64,000 bases of DNA from Triatoma infestans (GCA_011037195.1 JAAEAF010000183.1:248001-312000), one strand, 5' to 3'; positions 8,100 through 20,558 are shown, counted from the stretch's first letter. The notes: a model not told the origin generated them from the sequence alone. Program-made: numbers and translations.

Positions 8100-9320
8100 T
8101 TTGACTTTGGCAATTCAGCCACTTTACGTCGTGCGGCCCAAAATAAAATTGATGACCGGTAAAAGTGATCCTCGTCGTTAGAGTGAGATTTGATGTTCAC
8201 TAATTTTGGACAATCTCAAAGTCATTCTTAAGGCCAACCCGACGCTATTTAAATGTTTTTTAAAGATAATTGAGGCCTGTCAGCAATCTGAAACAGGCCA
8301 TAGACACTCTGCGGCGAAGTGTAGGAGTAATTCTTCCGTTCTGTGTCAATAACTAGGCCCATCATTTTTTCCGCGGTCTGGTGCCGGTATATCTCCTGGT
8401 TGAATCTCAGAATGGTGAATTGCATCAGCTCTCTGCAGCTACTTTTTCTGGTATTTTAGTGACACTCCGTGCGGTTTAGTGAAGAGCGTAACAGCCGGTA
8501 TATCTCCACAGAACTCCATATCCAGCCGGTATATCTCCACAGCTGGAACTACGTTTTGTGTGGGGATTTACCACCATCTTGTTGAAATCATCTCATGTTC
8601 AGGCTTTGGCTTTGCTTAATGCAAGTGGAGCGGTCGGTTGTTCCGACAGAGCACTCTCACCCGCAAGTCTGTCGGCCTCTACATTACCGGAAATTTCGTA
8701 GTGCCCCGGAATTCTCTGCAACACTACGTTATTTCCTCGTCTATCATTTTCTGGCATTACTGAACGTCCTGGGAATCGTGAGGGGGTCGAGCTGGTGACA
8801 GCTGTGATCGCTGATTGCGAGTCATGATAGCCACGTCGGGCGGTCTCATATCCTAGAGCAGGTTGCACATAGGATTTGTAAGGCTGCGCCAGTACGTCCT
8901 GAGAAGCCCCTCACTTTAACAGGCTCAAACCTTTTGTCCCCATCTTCAGCAAGCTTTTGGGCATATTTATTCCAGTTTAGTTTAGAGTCCAGTTTCACTC
9001 CGAGAGAGGCCGATACATCAGAACTCTGCAGATGATTTTCCTGGTATTTTGGTGACACTCCGCGTGGTTTAGTGAAAAGCGTAAACAGCTGGAACTATGT
9101 CTTGTGGGGATTTACCACCATCTCGTTGACATTTATGCACCCTTCCAATGCCGCTGATATGTCATTACTTGTCGCCTAGGTCGTCAGCATAAAGCAGCAC
9201 GTTAACCCTGGGAATGAATTCTAGAGCTTCCACTGGGTCGTCAATCATTATACTGAAGAGGTTTGTACTCAACCTTGAGGGTGACCCTGGCGAGTCTTGT
9301 CTGAAAGGGTAAGTGGTGTA
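8100..9320 (-). pseudogene. Decayed LINE with RT palm, post-RT and RNase H pieces (lineage RH-F)
   Basis: Minus-strand fragments appear in LINE order. A palm-domain core VLLYADDL lies near 9195-9215, followed by a post-RT segment with LGVKLDSKLNWNKY (frame 8846-9058). Next is an RNase H end with IPGHYEISGNVEADRLAGES (frame 8599-8868), then a conserved-looking TLRRRV...LLTG segment near 8290-8320. Frames are broken many times. A roughly 100-150 bp segment is present twice (about 8441-8590 and 9037-9137), which shows internal rearrangement. Clade cannot be fixed by eye. Confidence 0.65.
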
Positions 9321-9339
9321 GTTTACACCTCACAATCAT

Positions 9340-10255
9340 ATTCTTGTAATTAGATAGATTCACACTATTAATTATTTGATTGTAATTCTGTTTTTAGTTT
9401 GTTTTTTTTTCTTTTTTTCTTCTCAGTTTTATTTTGTTAATGCACTAAACATTTGTTAAATTTGAAGTTGGTTCAATAAGAAGCGAAACCTGTTGTTAAA
9501 AATAAATACATAAATCGTATTCTATATTTCCATATCCTGTATTTCTTTTCTTTTCTGCCGATATATATACACGTTTTTTTTTTTTTTTACACAATTACCT
9601 TGACCACACCTGCAGAAGTCACTTCTGGTATCAATATAGACTATTTCCTTCTTCATATACGCTTTCACCTCTTCTGTATATGCACAAAAAAAAAAAAAAA
9701 AAATAAAGCACATACGTATATGATATATAAAATATATCACTGATTTAAAATGAAAATCCATTCTGTGCTAATAGTGTTCCAGTATAATTTCCTCCACCTA
9801 CTATCAGTATTAAAACTGGAAAAAACTATTTCCATCCAGAGTTCTATCTCGCTGGCTGCCCTTTTGCGCTACCAACTAGTATAAGAATTTCATTTAGACT
9901 AAACAAAATTACTTTTATCTAAAATTAAATCTTTACGGAAATATATAGAAAAGTAAAGAGAAGCATAATTTATTTATTTATTTATTTATTTATTTTTTTC
10001 TTTTTTAGTATCCACTCTATCTAGGATGACACGATCTTGATATATAGGTTCCTGGTAGTGAATAAAAGAGTTTGTCTTTTAAAAAAAGAGATCTTTAAAA
10101 TGAAAAAAAATATAATGTAATAACCTGTCTGAAAAAACTCTACAACAAGTTTATTCAAAAAATATTTTTAAATAATTAGATTATTACTAAATACAAACAA
10201 AAATGAATATTATTATTACTCAGTATCGTAGTTTTTTTTAATTACATAAATTACA
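9340..10255. other. Gene-free AT-rich stretch with simple repeats
   Basis: Holds poly-T near 9574-9589, poly-A near 9687-9704 and a (TTTA)n tract at about 9968-9996. No ORF worth keeping and no recognised repeat. Confidence 0.5.
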
Positions 10256-10259
10256 TTAA

Positions 10260-10330
10260 AAAAAAAAGATTCTGGTGTGAATCATTCACACGAATTTCAC
10301 TTACTGCTGTTCGTACACTCTGTAACATGA
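10260..10330 (-). repeat. RepA end fragment
   Basis: The sequence gattctggtgtgaatcattc acacgaatttcacttactg is a diverged copy of the RepA right end with its small hairpin. The Tc1 element follows within 40 bp. Confidence 0.5.
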
Positions 10331-10360
10331 TATTGGGGGTGGGTGGGGGGGGGTAAATTA

Positions 10361-11908
10361 AATAACTACTCAAAAGTTGCTAAGGAATCGCAATAAAAAG
10401 ATCAAACAAGTCAGAAAAAGTTATATTTTTTTAAAGTAAAATTTGCTTCATTACTCTTTTAATATAAAATTATCTTTCACACATAAAATTTTTACAAAAA
10501 AACAAAGATAAAACAAGGATTTAACGAAAGCCGTGTATCTCTAACAAATTGTGGAAAACATCTTCCACTGGTTTTTCCACGATTTTTGTCTTCTTGATTC
10601 ATTTAATGGTTCTTTAGTACCTGGTGTACCCTCCTCTTGCTCTCTGATCAGCTTTACAACGGTTCCCCATACTCAAAATAATGGCAGCAATTTCCTCTTG
10701 CGGAATTTCTTCCCATAGTAATTTTAAAGCGTTAGCAAGGTCTCTGGAGTTTCTGGGTTGGGGCTGACGATTATTTAGACGTCTTTGTATATTGTGACAA
10801 ATGTGCTCTATTGGGTTTAGGTCTGGTGATAATGCTGGCAGTGGTAAGTGGTTAATACCAAGACGTCGAATTTCCTCAAGAACACATCTGGCACGGTTAA
10901 GGCGGGCATTGTCGTCGAGAAAAACGAATTCTGGCCCAATATTGTCTCGGATGTCTGAGACGAACCCTCTAATAATGTCGTCTTTGTATCTCACCCCATT
11001 TAAAATGCCCTGAATGATGTGTAGATCAGTAAGATTGTTGAGGGAAATTCCACCCCACACCAAGGACACCGCCACCGCGGTATGCTGTTACCGGTTGGAT
11101 AAATTGTGGTTCAAAACGAGAGTTTGGCCTTCTCCATACTCGCAAACGTCTGCTATCACTCGATAAACAGAATCTTGATTCGTCACTAAACAATACAAAT
11201 TCCCAGTTTTGGTTCTCCCTCAGCCTAGTGTTTACCCACTCCAATCTTGCTCTTCTGTGCCGAGCGTCCAAATTGGGCCTTCTAACAGGGCGATACGAAT
11301 GTAAGCCAACCTCTCTCAATCGATTTCTCTAATCGTTTGATCAGATGCTTGAGTGCCAGAGGATTCAAAAAGACGACTTTGTAACTCTCGGGCGGTCAAA
11401 AAAGGGTTTTTACGGACATTTATCCTCAATAGGCGGTTTTCTCTTTCAGTGGTACTTCGAAAATTCCCACCACCATGGCGTCTTTGTGCAGTTCCAACTC
11501 GCGGTATCTTTGCAATGCCCGGCAAACAACACTTGGTGCAATGTTCAAAGCATTAGCAATCTCAAGCTGAGAAAGGCCCTGGAAATGAAACTGGACAATT
11601 AAATTTGCCCTTTCATCACTTAGAGGCCTTCTTTGCATGATGAAAAATAAAAATTGAGAAGAAAATTATGTGCATTCACTTTCAAATGCATTGGAATACT
11701 GAATCATGTTAAAGGACAAAATTAGCAATGTTTGTATTTGTTGTTTATCAAAATGAATTAACCTTTGTATGACTAAGAAATGCATTAATTCCTTAATATA
11801 AACAAATATTGATTGCCACAATAAGAGATAAACATCAAAACATTGTGTAAGTAAATTATTTTCGATGTTATTTATAAATTCCTTAGCAACTTTTGAGTAG
11901 TTTATGTT
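10361..11908 (-). mobile_element. Tc1-type DNA transposon, about 1.55 kb, inactive
   Basis: Inverted terminal repeats contain a perfect 24-bp core, ACTACTCAAAAGTTGCTAAG..., at 10365-10388 and, as reverse complement, at 11878-11901. The length fits a single-gene Tc1 element. The transposase inside is frameshifted (see 10614-11638). Flanking TA dinucleotides are present, but the exact duplication is blurred by AT-rich flanks. Confidence 0.85.
10614..11638 (-). pseudogene. Tc1-type transposase, frameshifted
   Basis: Pieces in order on the minus strand: an N-terminal helix-turn-helix (RRPLSDERANLIVQFHFQGL..IANALNI, from 11638); a second DNA-binding segment with NPFLTARELQSRL; then the catalytic core. 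The core has VLFSDESRF (first Asp), an FLDDNARLNRARC block (usually DNARPH in active relatives) and a SPDLNPIEH block near the third acidic residue. The pieces lie in different frames, with breaks near 11.50, 11.32 and 11.05 kb. The enzyme would cut and paste its own element at TA sites; this copy cannot encode it intact. Confidence 0.85.
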
Positions 11909-11909
11909 A

Positions 11910-12530
11910 ATTAATAATTAATTATTATAATTCATATTTGAAATTTTCTCTAAAGAGATCTCGCGAAGTCTGCGTTCACACAGAAGTTGGAGAGGATGAA
12001 AAAAACAATCAAATATATGGATTCAAAAAATATATAATTAAAAGAACAATATATATCAAAAATAAATAAATACAATATTGTGATACAACAACATAAGTGT
12101 CTTGTCTTTTTTGGGAGAAACTGCTTTTTATAAAACTTACATATTTTACAATATTTTCTGAATTGAAGAAGGTTGGGCTTCTTGGGGCACCACCACCACT
12201 CACCACCGTACAAATTTTGAACTAAACTCCTTCCCTAAAAGGGTTCACCTTATATATTCTTCCTCCACCCCGAAGAAAGTGAGAAGAGGGACATTCCCTT
12301 TGTCCTCAATAAATATAGTGACAGGGGTAGGCCAGGTATCTCTGACTCAACTAACTGTTTCTTTTGTGCCTTCCAACCTTCAAAAAAGCCAAATTTATAA
12401 ATTTATACATCGGAAAAATTCGTTACTTTACAATCATAAAATATATAACAAGAATATATTTCGATACAATTTACATTTATTAATTCGCCCAAAGTTATAG
12501 TACACATTACAACTCATTTTATCCTTATAC
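11910..12530. other. Gene-free AT-rich stretch
   Basis: No recognisable protein or RNA. A short GC-richer patch at 12240-12350 has no coding signal I can name. Confidence 0.45.
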
Positions 12531-12534
12531 AAAA

Positions 12535-12770
12535 ACAAGAGCGGTCATGTAAAGAGAATGGATAAGAGCGATGGCCGAGGAAAATGTTAGAATACAAGCC
12601 AAGTGGACGAAGGAAGCGAGGAAGGCCCAACAAGAGGTGGATGAAGGGCGTCCAGGGAGGAATGGCGGCACGGGCACTCCGTGAAGATGATTGGAGTGAT
12701 AGGAGTTGGTGGAAGGAACGGATTTTGGGTTCCACCATATAACCTAATAGGTCGTCAAGGGTGAGAAAAA
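12535..12770 (+). pseudogene. RTE-type LINE, extreme 3' coding fragment
   Basis: Plus-strand translation gives GRRKRGRPNKRWMKGVQGG followed by DDWSDRSWWKERI and a stop near 12740. The pattern 'R.GRP..RW...V..D......A.DR..W+' is the C-terminal signature of RTE-clade LINEs. It is preceded by a damaged GHVKRMD segment. Only about 60 codons survive. No target duplication was identified. Confidence 0.65.
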
Positions 12771-12779
12771 AAATAAAAA

Positions 12780-13195
12780 TAGTGATGTTAGGGAGACACT
12801 ATCTATGCAGGAAGATATAGAAGTAATTGATTGTAGTCCAGAAGAAAACACCGGTACTCCATAAAAGATTTGAAATTTTTGCGCCTTAAATTCCGCAGAA
12901 TTACTAAAATCAATTTTTTTTTCGGAAAAACACAGTTCAATTAAAAGTGATGGATAGTAAGATATACGAATTTTAAAGAAATTCTATGGAGCTTTTTCAA
13001 AATCTTACTTGTGAATCTCTTACTTATCCAAAAGGTTGCTCGCACTCTGTTACAGCCACTGGTAATTCTTTATTTATTTATTTTTTTTTAAACTTACTCT
13101 TCTACTAGGATCCTGTGGACGATTCTCTTACTGGGACTCTACCAGGATCTCATGTAAATAAAAAAATTATATTTCACAGTAAGTCAGCGAAATAT
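12780..13195. other. Gene-free AT-rich stretch
   Basis: No ORF, RNA gene or recognised repeat. Confidence 0.45.
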
Positions 13196-13199
13196 TAAT

Positions 13200-13430
13200 T
13201 TTTTAAATTTTAATTTAAGGCGCCCATTATAGTCATTTGCACCCAGAGCCTTCTCAGTGCACTGCCGGCCTACAGACAGTGTTCTCTCGCTACACGACAA
13301 CATTGTCCATCACCGGACAGTGAGCCGTATAGACTTCTAGGAATAGAAAATCTGAAGGTAGCACAGCTGGATTTGTTGAACCCGTGATCTCTGCTAATCC
13401 TAGACCAGCTAATCCCTCCGTTCGCGAAGT
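13200..13430 (-). mobile_element. tRNA-derived SINE, family S1
   Basis: On the minus strand a diverged tRNA-like head (GGGATTAGCTGGTCTAGGAT, then GGGTTCAAC) is followed by the S1 body: a gattttc/ctaggag block, ctcactgtccggtgatggac, ctgt..gccggcagtgcactgagaagg, and the 3' end cgccttaaatt at 13200. Same body as at 21047-21276. Confidence 0.7.
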
Positions 13431-13979
13431 TTTTTAAAAAAAACTCTCGCCAAGAAATGTAATGCTGTTGCTAGGTGCGAGTGTCGAGTTCGATATCCAT
13501 GAAACTCATAGGGCTTCGAAAGCGTTTATTATACAATAAACGTTTATTATACAAAAGTACAGTATTATTCAATCCACCATTGTTGATTTTTTTTTTTTTT
13601 TATGTTTATGTCTTTTAATTCAATATGAAACTATTGTGCATTTATATTGATGCAGTAGTTTGTATTTGTTTGATGAATGTCTAGAAATGTCAAAACATAA
13701 CGATCAATTTAGCATACATACCATCTGTTCCTAATGTTCATAAATCAACCTGCTTTTCCTTGGGACGATGCATTACGAATCCTTAGACTCTAGATTGACA
13801 GCTAAAATTTATTGTAGTTCTATGTCAGACGCTTAACTTTTGAGTTGTATGGAAAAGTGGAAAATCTTTCAATAGTATTGCTTAATGTTTATGTTTAAAA
13901 TTGCTTCTAAAAACTAATGTTAAACTACGGCGTATTAAACTAAAAAAAAAAAACAAAAATGTATTTCTATTGTTTATAA

Positions 13980-14560
13980 AAATAATAATAATAATAATAA
14001 TAAACTTTATTAATTTTCCCATTTTTATAACATAATGTACAATATATAATAAAAATAAAATTAATTATCCATTAATTGAAGGTAAAAACTTGTCAATATT
14101 AATAAAATCAAAGAACTTACACAAAACACAAACTCTTGGTCATAGACTGTAAGAGAAGAGAGTCTTGAGAAATTAATAGTAATAAAATAAAAAACAAAAA
14201 ATCAAATTATTATATAAATAAGTACATAAAAGAATAAACTAATAGTAATTTAATTATAAATAATAAAATTATAGAATAATTTGTAATTTAGTTAACTAAT
14301 TTAGGTTCTATACGTTATAAGCATATTTACAATATTTTGTTAAGGCATTATAGCATGTACCATGTACCATGTAATAATACTCTCTCTAATATTGTCTCAC
14401 TATTTAGACAATCTTTATTGAAATAATATTGCCTTAACATAACGCAAACGCTGAACTTGCTGCTAAAAAATGAAATTAGATCTTCAATTTCCACATTCCC
14501 AATGAAGTTCACATTTAATATTAGCTTGTTTAAAATAATAAATTATAATTTAAATTTATA
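13980..14560 (-). pseudogene. Possible LINE 3' end remnant with (AAT)n tail
   Basis: A minus-strand frame near 14350-14520 reads like the C-terminal tail of the CR1-like LINE at 33957 (ECGN..E, then SFFSSKFSVCVMLRQYYF). Downstream on that strand the sequence ends in an (AAT)n tract at 13981-14003, as LINE tails often do. The similarity is weak and the frame is interrupted. Confidence 0.3.
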
Positions 14561-14569
14561 ACATCCCTT

Positions 14570-14657
14570 CCACAGCTGATAATTCTATTATTTATATATT
14601 CTAGTCGATAATTTTCAGTAGTATATCAATAAAGTTAGATTAAATGTATAGCTGTAG

Positions 14658-14696
<39 letters not shown>

Positions 14697-15700
14697 GAAT
14701 ATTTTAATATTGTAGTAATACAATGATATGTAATGACATCATTATTTACTAAACATTTACTTCCTAAACTAGCTACTCCGGGGGGGGGGGGGTGAAACTG
14801 TACCTGTACGGAGATAGTAAAAAGCACAGATTTTAAGCTGTAAGAGCTCCAGTTTCTATACAAATTGGAAACCTCCCTACCATCTACGCTAGAAATGGGT
14901 AACAAAGTGAAAGATGAACCAATTTCATCATAATATCTCAAACTGCCACCAAAGCCACGGGACAAACCTGATCATCTATTATTTAAAATATTCAATTTCA
15001 AGAATTTAAAGATATGTTTAAAAACGTTTGTTATTGATAAAAATATACTTAAAATTATTAATGTTTAGATTATTATGATATAGATCGATATATAACATTA
15101 AATAACGCATTAAATAACATCCTAGAGATTAAATAACATTTTTTTTTTAATTTACTGTCGTAAAAAACGTTTATATAATCGAGTTCAGCTTTGTCCTGCT
15201 AGCCAAAGAGAGTTTGACAAATGAACGAGACCTCAATAATGACATTGCTCGTATATTGCAATATTACATTTTTTTTTCTACAGTAGTTGAACAGTATTAC
15301 AAACATTCTACTAAATTCAGTGAGTAAAATTGACTAAAGTGACTTTAGTGATGTTTTTTAATCTCTAGGATTAAAAGACATCAACAAAGAATACAACATT
15401 ACCATCTAATAAATAATATAAATTTTAATTTTGAAATAAAATTGCAATATAGTAATAATATTAAAGGCAAATATACAATAAAAGTAGAAAATGTTGCAAT
15501 GTCTGATTGTCAGTTAAATAAAAGTAAAAAAAAACAAGTTTTTATTTAACATTACACTTTTATAATATTTACGAGTAAATATTAGATTCTGATTATACAT
15601 ATAAGATTCAAATGTTATCATTTCTTCTATAATAAGCATTCTAAATTTAACTTTCTCTGATCACATTTTTTCTGTATTAAAGTACTTTGCATTATTTTAA
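14570..15700. other. Gene-free AT-rich stretch with (ATT)n and poly-G tracts
   Basis: Contains (ATT)n at about 14660-14697 and a run of 11 G at 14780-14792. No coding signal is visible; the poly-Asn ORF across the ATT repeat is an artefact. A short diverged RepA end (ggcgtgaaacactcaaacga) follows at 15726-15757. Confidence 0.5.
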
Positions 15701-16149
15701 TTTTAGCAGTTATAGAAAAAAAATGTGGCGTGAAACACTCAAACGACTTTTTCTTACTGCGAAATGGCAATTTCCATGGACTACTTTTTTACGTAGTGAA
15801 AAAAATGTACAAATATGGAGCAGATGAAAACGGGTTGTTTGAAGCTTTGCCTCACCAAAGATAACTCGAGGTTTTGGAACGAAATGGCTAACAGATGCGT
15901 TCAAGTTGTAGATGGCCTAAGAATATGATGGCCTATATTTCGAGGAATAAGCTCCTCCTCTGAATAAGGGTGACTAAACAAACGATTTTTGAATTGTAAG
16001 GTGAAAAACGTAAAGTCTTTTGTAACACTGTATATTATTTTTTTCCGAATAACAGGCATCACTAATTTAAACAGTTCTGCGGTCACAATATTATTGTGTT
16101 TGTAATGACATGGCAAGGTCATAGCAATGTCAAACCTTTACAACACATA

Positions 16150-16740
16150 AAGAAAGAATAATTTATAACTAGTGGCCTAGCCGGCTGCTGTCTTCAAGAC
16201 AAGGCCGCGGCCAAACAAACAAAACCAAGGGTCAATACTTTACATCAAAGCAAGCAACCGCTAAAGCTGGCCACTGACATAAATCACTGGTCACCGAAAT
16301 AATCAAGGTCGCACAAGGTCGCACACTAGGACAGATGTCTTGGTGTGAGTGTGGCCAACACTAATATATAAACTTCGCCCGATTGGAAGAGGGCATGATT
16401 ATACGATTATACTTCAGTACGTCTTCAAGATTTATTATATGAGCAGCAGTTTCCGCGTCCCTATACAGGTTTTATTTATACTTATTTCCTTAGTTGTGCA
16501 TCCTAGTTCATTTATTTTAATCATTCTAAATTATTAGTTATTTATCTCCTATTTTATTTCTAAGTATTTCTTGTTAATAGTTATCATCACTTACGTTTAA
16601 TTATTGTACAAATACAGTCTATTTTTATAAATTCAGTGTTAATAATTCGAGCACTAACTTCCAAAAGTCTCTAAACTAACTTCCGCCCTCTTCAAGACAT
16701 CTACTACATACCTCAGGAATCACAATAAACGATTCCACTA
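16150..16740 (+). promoter_or_regulatory. Possible solo LTR / promoter-like region
   Basis: A GC-richer leader (gccggctgctgtcttcaaga) is followed by a TATA-like atatataaac at 16361-16370. About 45 bp downstream is an arthropod initiator-like ttcagtacg. The block ends at cttccgccctcttcaagaca followed by acaataaacgatt, with a polyadenylation-like AATAAA. This layout recalls an LTR (promoter, short R, polyA). No TG..CA boundary or target duplication could be fixed and no second LTR is seen, so the call is tentative. Confidence 0.25.
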
Positions 16741-17184
16741 CATGTTCATTATAGTAGTTTCTATGCAAACATGAAAACTTATTGTATTGAGATAGTCTAA
16801 ACCTGCATTACCTGGATGGCTTGCGTTTCTTCTAATTTGGTGTAAGGCTGAAAAGTTCATCTGGGTAGTGTATTAAGTTGTTCGTATTGTCAGGTTTATT
16901 AAGCTTCTTAAGCTTCATACCTTTGTTTCTAAACGATTTCGGATCTTCATATCTACGGGGAAGCTAAATAGACAGTATTAATAAAATAATTTGTATTGCT
17001 AGAGAAAGAAGACAGAAGGTTTAAGAGTTCCAGGAATCTCAGAAGATGGAATCCACATTTAGTTCCTACGCATTGATTAAAATTTATATTAAATTATTAT
17101 TAAATGAAAAGTGGTATTTAAAAAAAATGGAACAAAATTATTGGATATTGTCAATGAGAATAATAAATATTTCGATTACTGTGG

Positions 17185-17350
17185 TTGGTTCCGCAGAGCT
17201 GGGGAAAGCATCAGAGATATTTTCCATGATAGCCTGCTTCTTTTTGTGGTCACGACCCGGTTTCGGGCGTTCGTCCATCATCAGGATGTACACGGTTGAA
17301 GGGAATTTTGTGGCTGGGTAAATGGTTCTTTTCCATTTCAGAAAGATCAA
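17185..17350 (-). mobile_element. Penelope-type repeat P2, partial copy
   Basis: Starts with the conserved P2 sequence gttggttccgcagagctggg, then catcagagatattttcc, and contains a minus-strand hammerhead-like core. The inverted partner arm seen in other P2 copies is missing or unrecognisable. Confidence 0.6.
17251..17288 (-). ncRNA. Hammerhead-variant motif, family P2 (mutated)
   Basis: On the minus strand: CATC, CTGATGA, extra T, GGACGAACGCCC hairpin (one mismatch), GAAA, CCGGGTC, GTGAC. The core bases are intact. The palindromic stem III (ACCGGT) has become ACCGGG, and the stem I partner GATG is GTGA, so this copy is probably inactive. Confidence 0.5.
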
Positions 17351-17399
17351 ATCTGTCATCTGTGTAATGAAAACTTACAGGATAATATGATACCATCTA

Positions 17400-18550
17400 A
17401 TTATTGTTACCTGCAGTAAGTTAAGTCCTCGTCCTCGTCTTTAACCATGGACCACGTCTTTATACTTCCTTGTACTTTTTTCAATGTTAATAACCCGAAC
17501 TTATATTCATTCATTTATTTAAATAAAGACATTATCATCATTATTTAATTACATATAATGGTTTTTATTTATTTATAATTTTTTTAATTTTAGTGAATGC
17601 AGTACAAAGTAACTTATATTATGAATTCTATGCATGTTTAAACATTTATTGAGTTAAGCTCGTAGCTTATTCAATATTAAATAAGAGAAATGTAATATTC
17701 TAGTTTAGTTATTTCAATATTATAATCTTGTTGATCTCACTGACCTAAATGCTGTTAATACTAATTTAAATGTTGATTTTAAATTAAATGTAAATAAAAT
17801 ATACATATATATATATATTTAAATTATTGTAAATGATGATTAAATTAGAATGAAAAGAAAATATAGCAAGGAAATAAAAAAGAAAAGACGGAAGAAGGAA
17901 ATCATTACTATACCAAGTACAACCCTTTTTATCTGATTGGAAGCTCTTTTCTTGGATTACTTTAAATCCTGGTTTATTTAAATAGACTCATGGAAAGGAG
18001 GAAGACAACTCCAGTATTGTTGTCACTAATTCACTAAGTCTCCTGGTTTATGTTTATTTATTGCCTGAATGTCATGGAGCCGGCGGAGGGGGGAAAAAAG
18101 TCGTGAATACAATTCACCATTTTATTAAACTCATGCCTAGATGTTTTTAAAAACAAATGTAGCCGTGCTTTATTTACAAGGAGAATTAACTTGTTTTGGA
18201 TTAATTTTATGTTTTTTTTTTAAGACTTTTGATATTTATGGATGACATTTATTTAATTTTATCATACTTTTATTAATTATGAAAATTAAGTACATATAAA
18301 AACAGAAATACGACAATATGATGATCAGATTTTTATTCTATATAAAAGATAATCATTGTGGCAAACAATAATTAAGTTTAGAAAACATAAAATATGGTGT
18401 GTATCATTGCCAAATCATTTCCTTTAAACTTGAAATTTTATTGATACTGTACATAAATATATATGGAATGGGGTCATTATAAATATTGTAGTCCAGAAGA
18501 TAGCATCAATAACAATAAACAAACCCAAATGACATTTCAAATGTAACATT
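17400..18550. other. Gene-free AT-rich stretch
   Basis: No supportable gene. Contains a short (TA)n tract near 17805-17818. The small GC patch at 18075-18105 shows no recognisable element. Confidence 0.45.
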
Positions 18551-18556
18551 TCAGGG

Positions 18557-19653
18557 GGTTTTCCTCGATGTGAAGCATAACACGATCGAGTATGGCACCC
18601 CGAGCTGCTCTGGAAACTTAAGAGCATCCTTCCAGGCCACCTATTATCTTATCCTAAAGTCCTACTTATCCGATAGGCATTTTCAAGTACAAATCGGATC
18701 ATCTTTCCCTCCTTTCAATCATACCGAAGCTTGAGTGCCGCAAGGCAGCATTCTAGGTCCTATCCTTTACTCAGTATACAATGCAGACATCCTAACACAT
18801 CCTGATACTATCCTTCTCACGTATGAGAAGATGATACTGCTATCCTGTCTTCCAATATTGATCCCGTAACAACCCATAGAAAGCTACAAACCAAATCTTC
18901 CCTAGAAAATTGGTTCAAAAAATGGGTCATTAAACTTGATGAAAATAAGTCCCAAAACATTCTTCACTCTACGTCGCATTACTCTTCCCCCAGTCTACTA
19001 CAACTTAATTCCCTTACCAGTAGTCAACGTTGCTCGCTATCTTGGGCTTTACTTAGACCGAAGACTTACATGGAATCCTCATACAAGACTGAAAAGACTA
19101 GAACTAAACAGACGCTTTCGACAACTTAAAAGACTACTGGACAACAGATCTAAACTCTCCCTAGACAACAAAAGACTAATTTATACATCTATTTTAAAGC
19201 CTATCTGGGCGTACGGAATAGAACTATGGGGTTCAACCAAACGCTCAAATCTCCAAAGACTCCAATCCCTACAATCCAGAATCCTCCGTAACATTGTGAA
19301 CGCTCCTTTTTACGTCTCCAACCGAACCATACATACTGATCTTAATATACCGTTCATTGCTCAAGTCGCCCAAACCCGTTACAGGAAATTCCATATTAAC
19401 CTACAGACTCACACAAACCCTTTAATTCAACATCTGTCTTCCCGAACACTTCTTAATAACCCTCCTAGACGTCTTAAAAGACAATGGCCTCGTGATCTCC
19501 TCTCAAGTGAAGAGAGACAATAATGATTTTGTATAGTTTTGGAGTGTTACCATTGGGTAGCTTCTCCACTTATTTTGTATTTATGTTCTTTGTATGATTG
19601 TTACTTATAGCGCTATCGCGCTGATTGTAGCATGAATAAAGATTAAAAAAAAC
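18557..19653 (+). pseudogene. Jockey-clade LINE, 3' half (RT palm to C-terminus)
   Basis: RT fragments run from about 18560 (a LDV block and WHPELLWKLKSIL), through SYLSDRHFQVQIG and VPQGSILGPILYSVY to a damaged YADDT box near 18820. An intact 195-codon frame follows (18936-19523). It holds LGLYLDRRLTWNPH, LIYTSILKPIWAYGIELWGS and IPFIAQVAQTRYRKFH, the standard post-RT landmarks of Jockey elements, which lack RNase H. The 3' end has AATAAA and an A-run at about 19634-19650. An imperfect aacatttc..ag repeat at both ends may be the target duplication. A stop and frameshifts in the RT make it dead. Confidence 0.8.
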
Positions 19654-19821
19654 ATTTCTCAGATTTATATGTTTTAGCGGATATCCGCCTAAAATTAATT
19701 TTATCCGCAAAAATGTGTCAAAAAAAAAAATGATACATTTATACACAAATACGCAATTAGCATAAAATGTAAAAAAAAAAAAAAAAATCGTTGTAGAAGT
19801 TATCGAGAAAATTCCATATTA

Positions 19822-20558
19822 TTATTATATAACTGGGTGCCTATGGCGTGGGAACTAAACCTGTGGGCTTTCATCCCCCTAATTAATCTCCCACGGTAGT
19901 CTACAGTATCCTAAAATATCTTTCAACTCCAACCCTCCCAGGCAGTCCTGCGAGAGTGATGCCCTCCCATATACGCGAAACCTAGTACCAGCGAAACGGG
20001 GGCATTATCATAATTGTGATACACCGTTTTCCTAACTCGATCATCACAGTTCTGACATATGGGACTAGACGTCCTCCCTATATTATGCAAATGTCTAGAC
20101 ACTCATGTGTGTCCAGTCACTATACCCACCAAGGTCCTCAGTCCTATCCTACTAAGGCACAGGAGGTAATTTAAAACCCCCTGCTTAGTCCCTTTGATAA
20201 ATCTTTTAGCCTGGAGGCACCCCTGCGTATCTTTCCAGCATTTCTCCAAAACTCTCGTCTCCCAATATCTAATCTGACTACGTCACAGAACCTCTAAGTG
20301 ACGGCAAGGACTGGCTCGGGAACACACAAAGGTAAGGAGATCCCCCCATAGCTAGCCGATCCGCCCTCTCATTGCCCTCTATTTCCGCATGTCCGGGTGC
20401 CCAGTAGAGCTACACTTTGCCCCTCCGAGTATTAAGCCTTCTCCTACATTCTCCCACAAATTTCGAACCTCCAACACGGCTTGCTCAAAGCCCTCAGTGC
20501 GGCCTGATTATCAGAAATTATGCACACCTCTTTAATTTCTCCCCGTATGGCAGCAGCG
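19822..20558 (-). pseudogene. 5'-truncated RNase-H LINE (lineage RH-D)
   Basis: Bounded by the 13-bp target duplication aaattccatatta at 19809-19821 and 20559-20571, with an (ATT)n-type 3' tail at 19822. The minus-strand translation near 20380-20520 shows SDNQAALRA and PGHAEIEGNERADRLA of an RNase H domain. The region toward 19900 holds a zinc-knuckle-like stretch (CQNCDDRVRK near 20040). It has several frame breaks. The sequence differs clearly from RH-A and RH-B. Confidence 0.75.

Noticed and set aside
11345..11602. Plus-strand ORFs across the Tc1 element (also 10801-11013)
   Set aside because: They are antisense shadows of the minus-strand transposase.
14615..14965. 116-codon ORF with a poly-Asn tract
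   Set aside because: The Asn run is a translation of an (ATT)n microsatellite. The same holds for the frame at 62407-62592.
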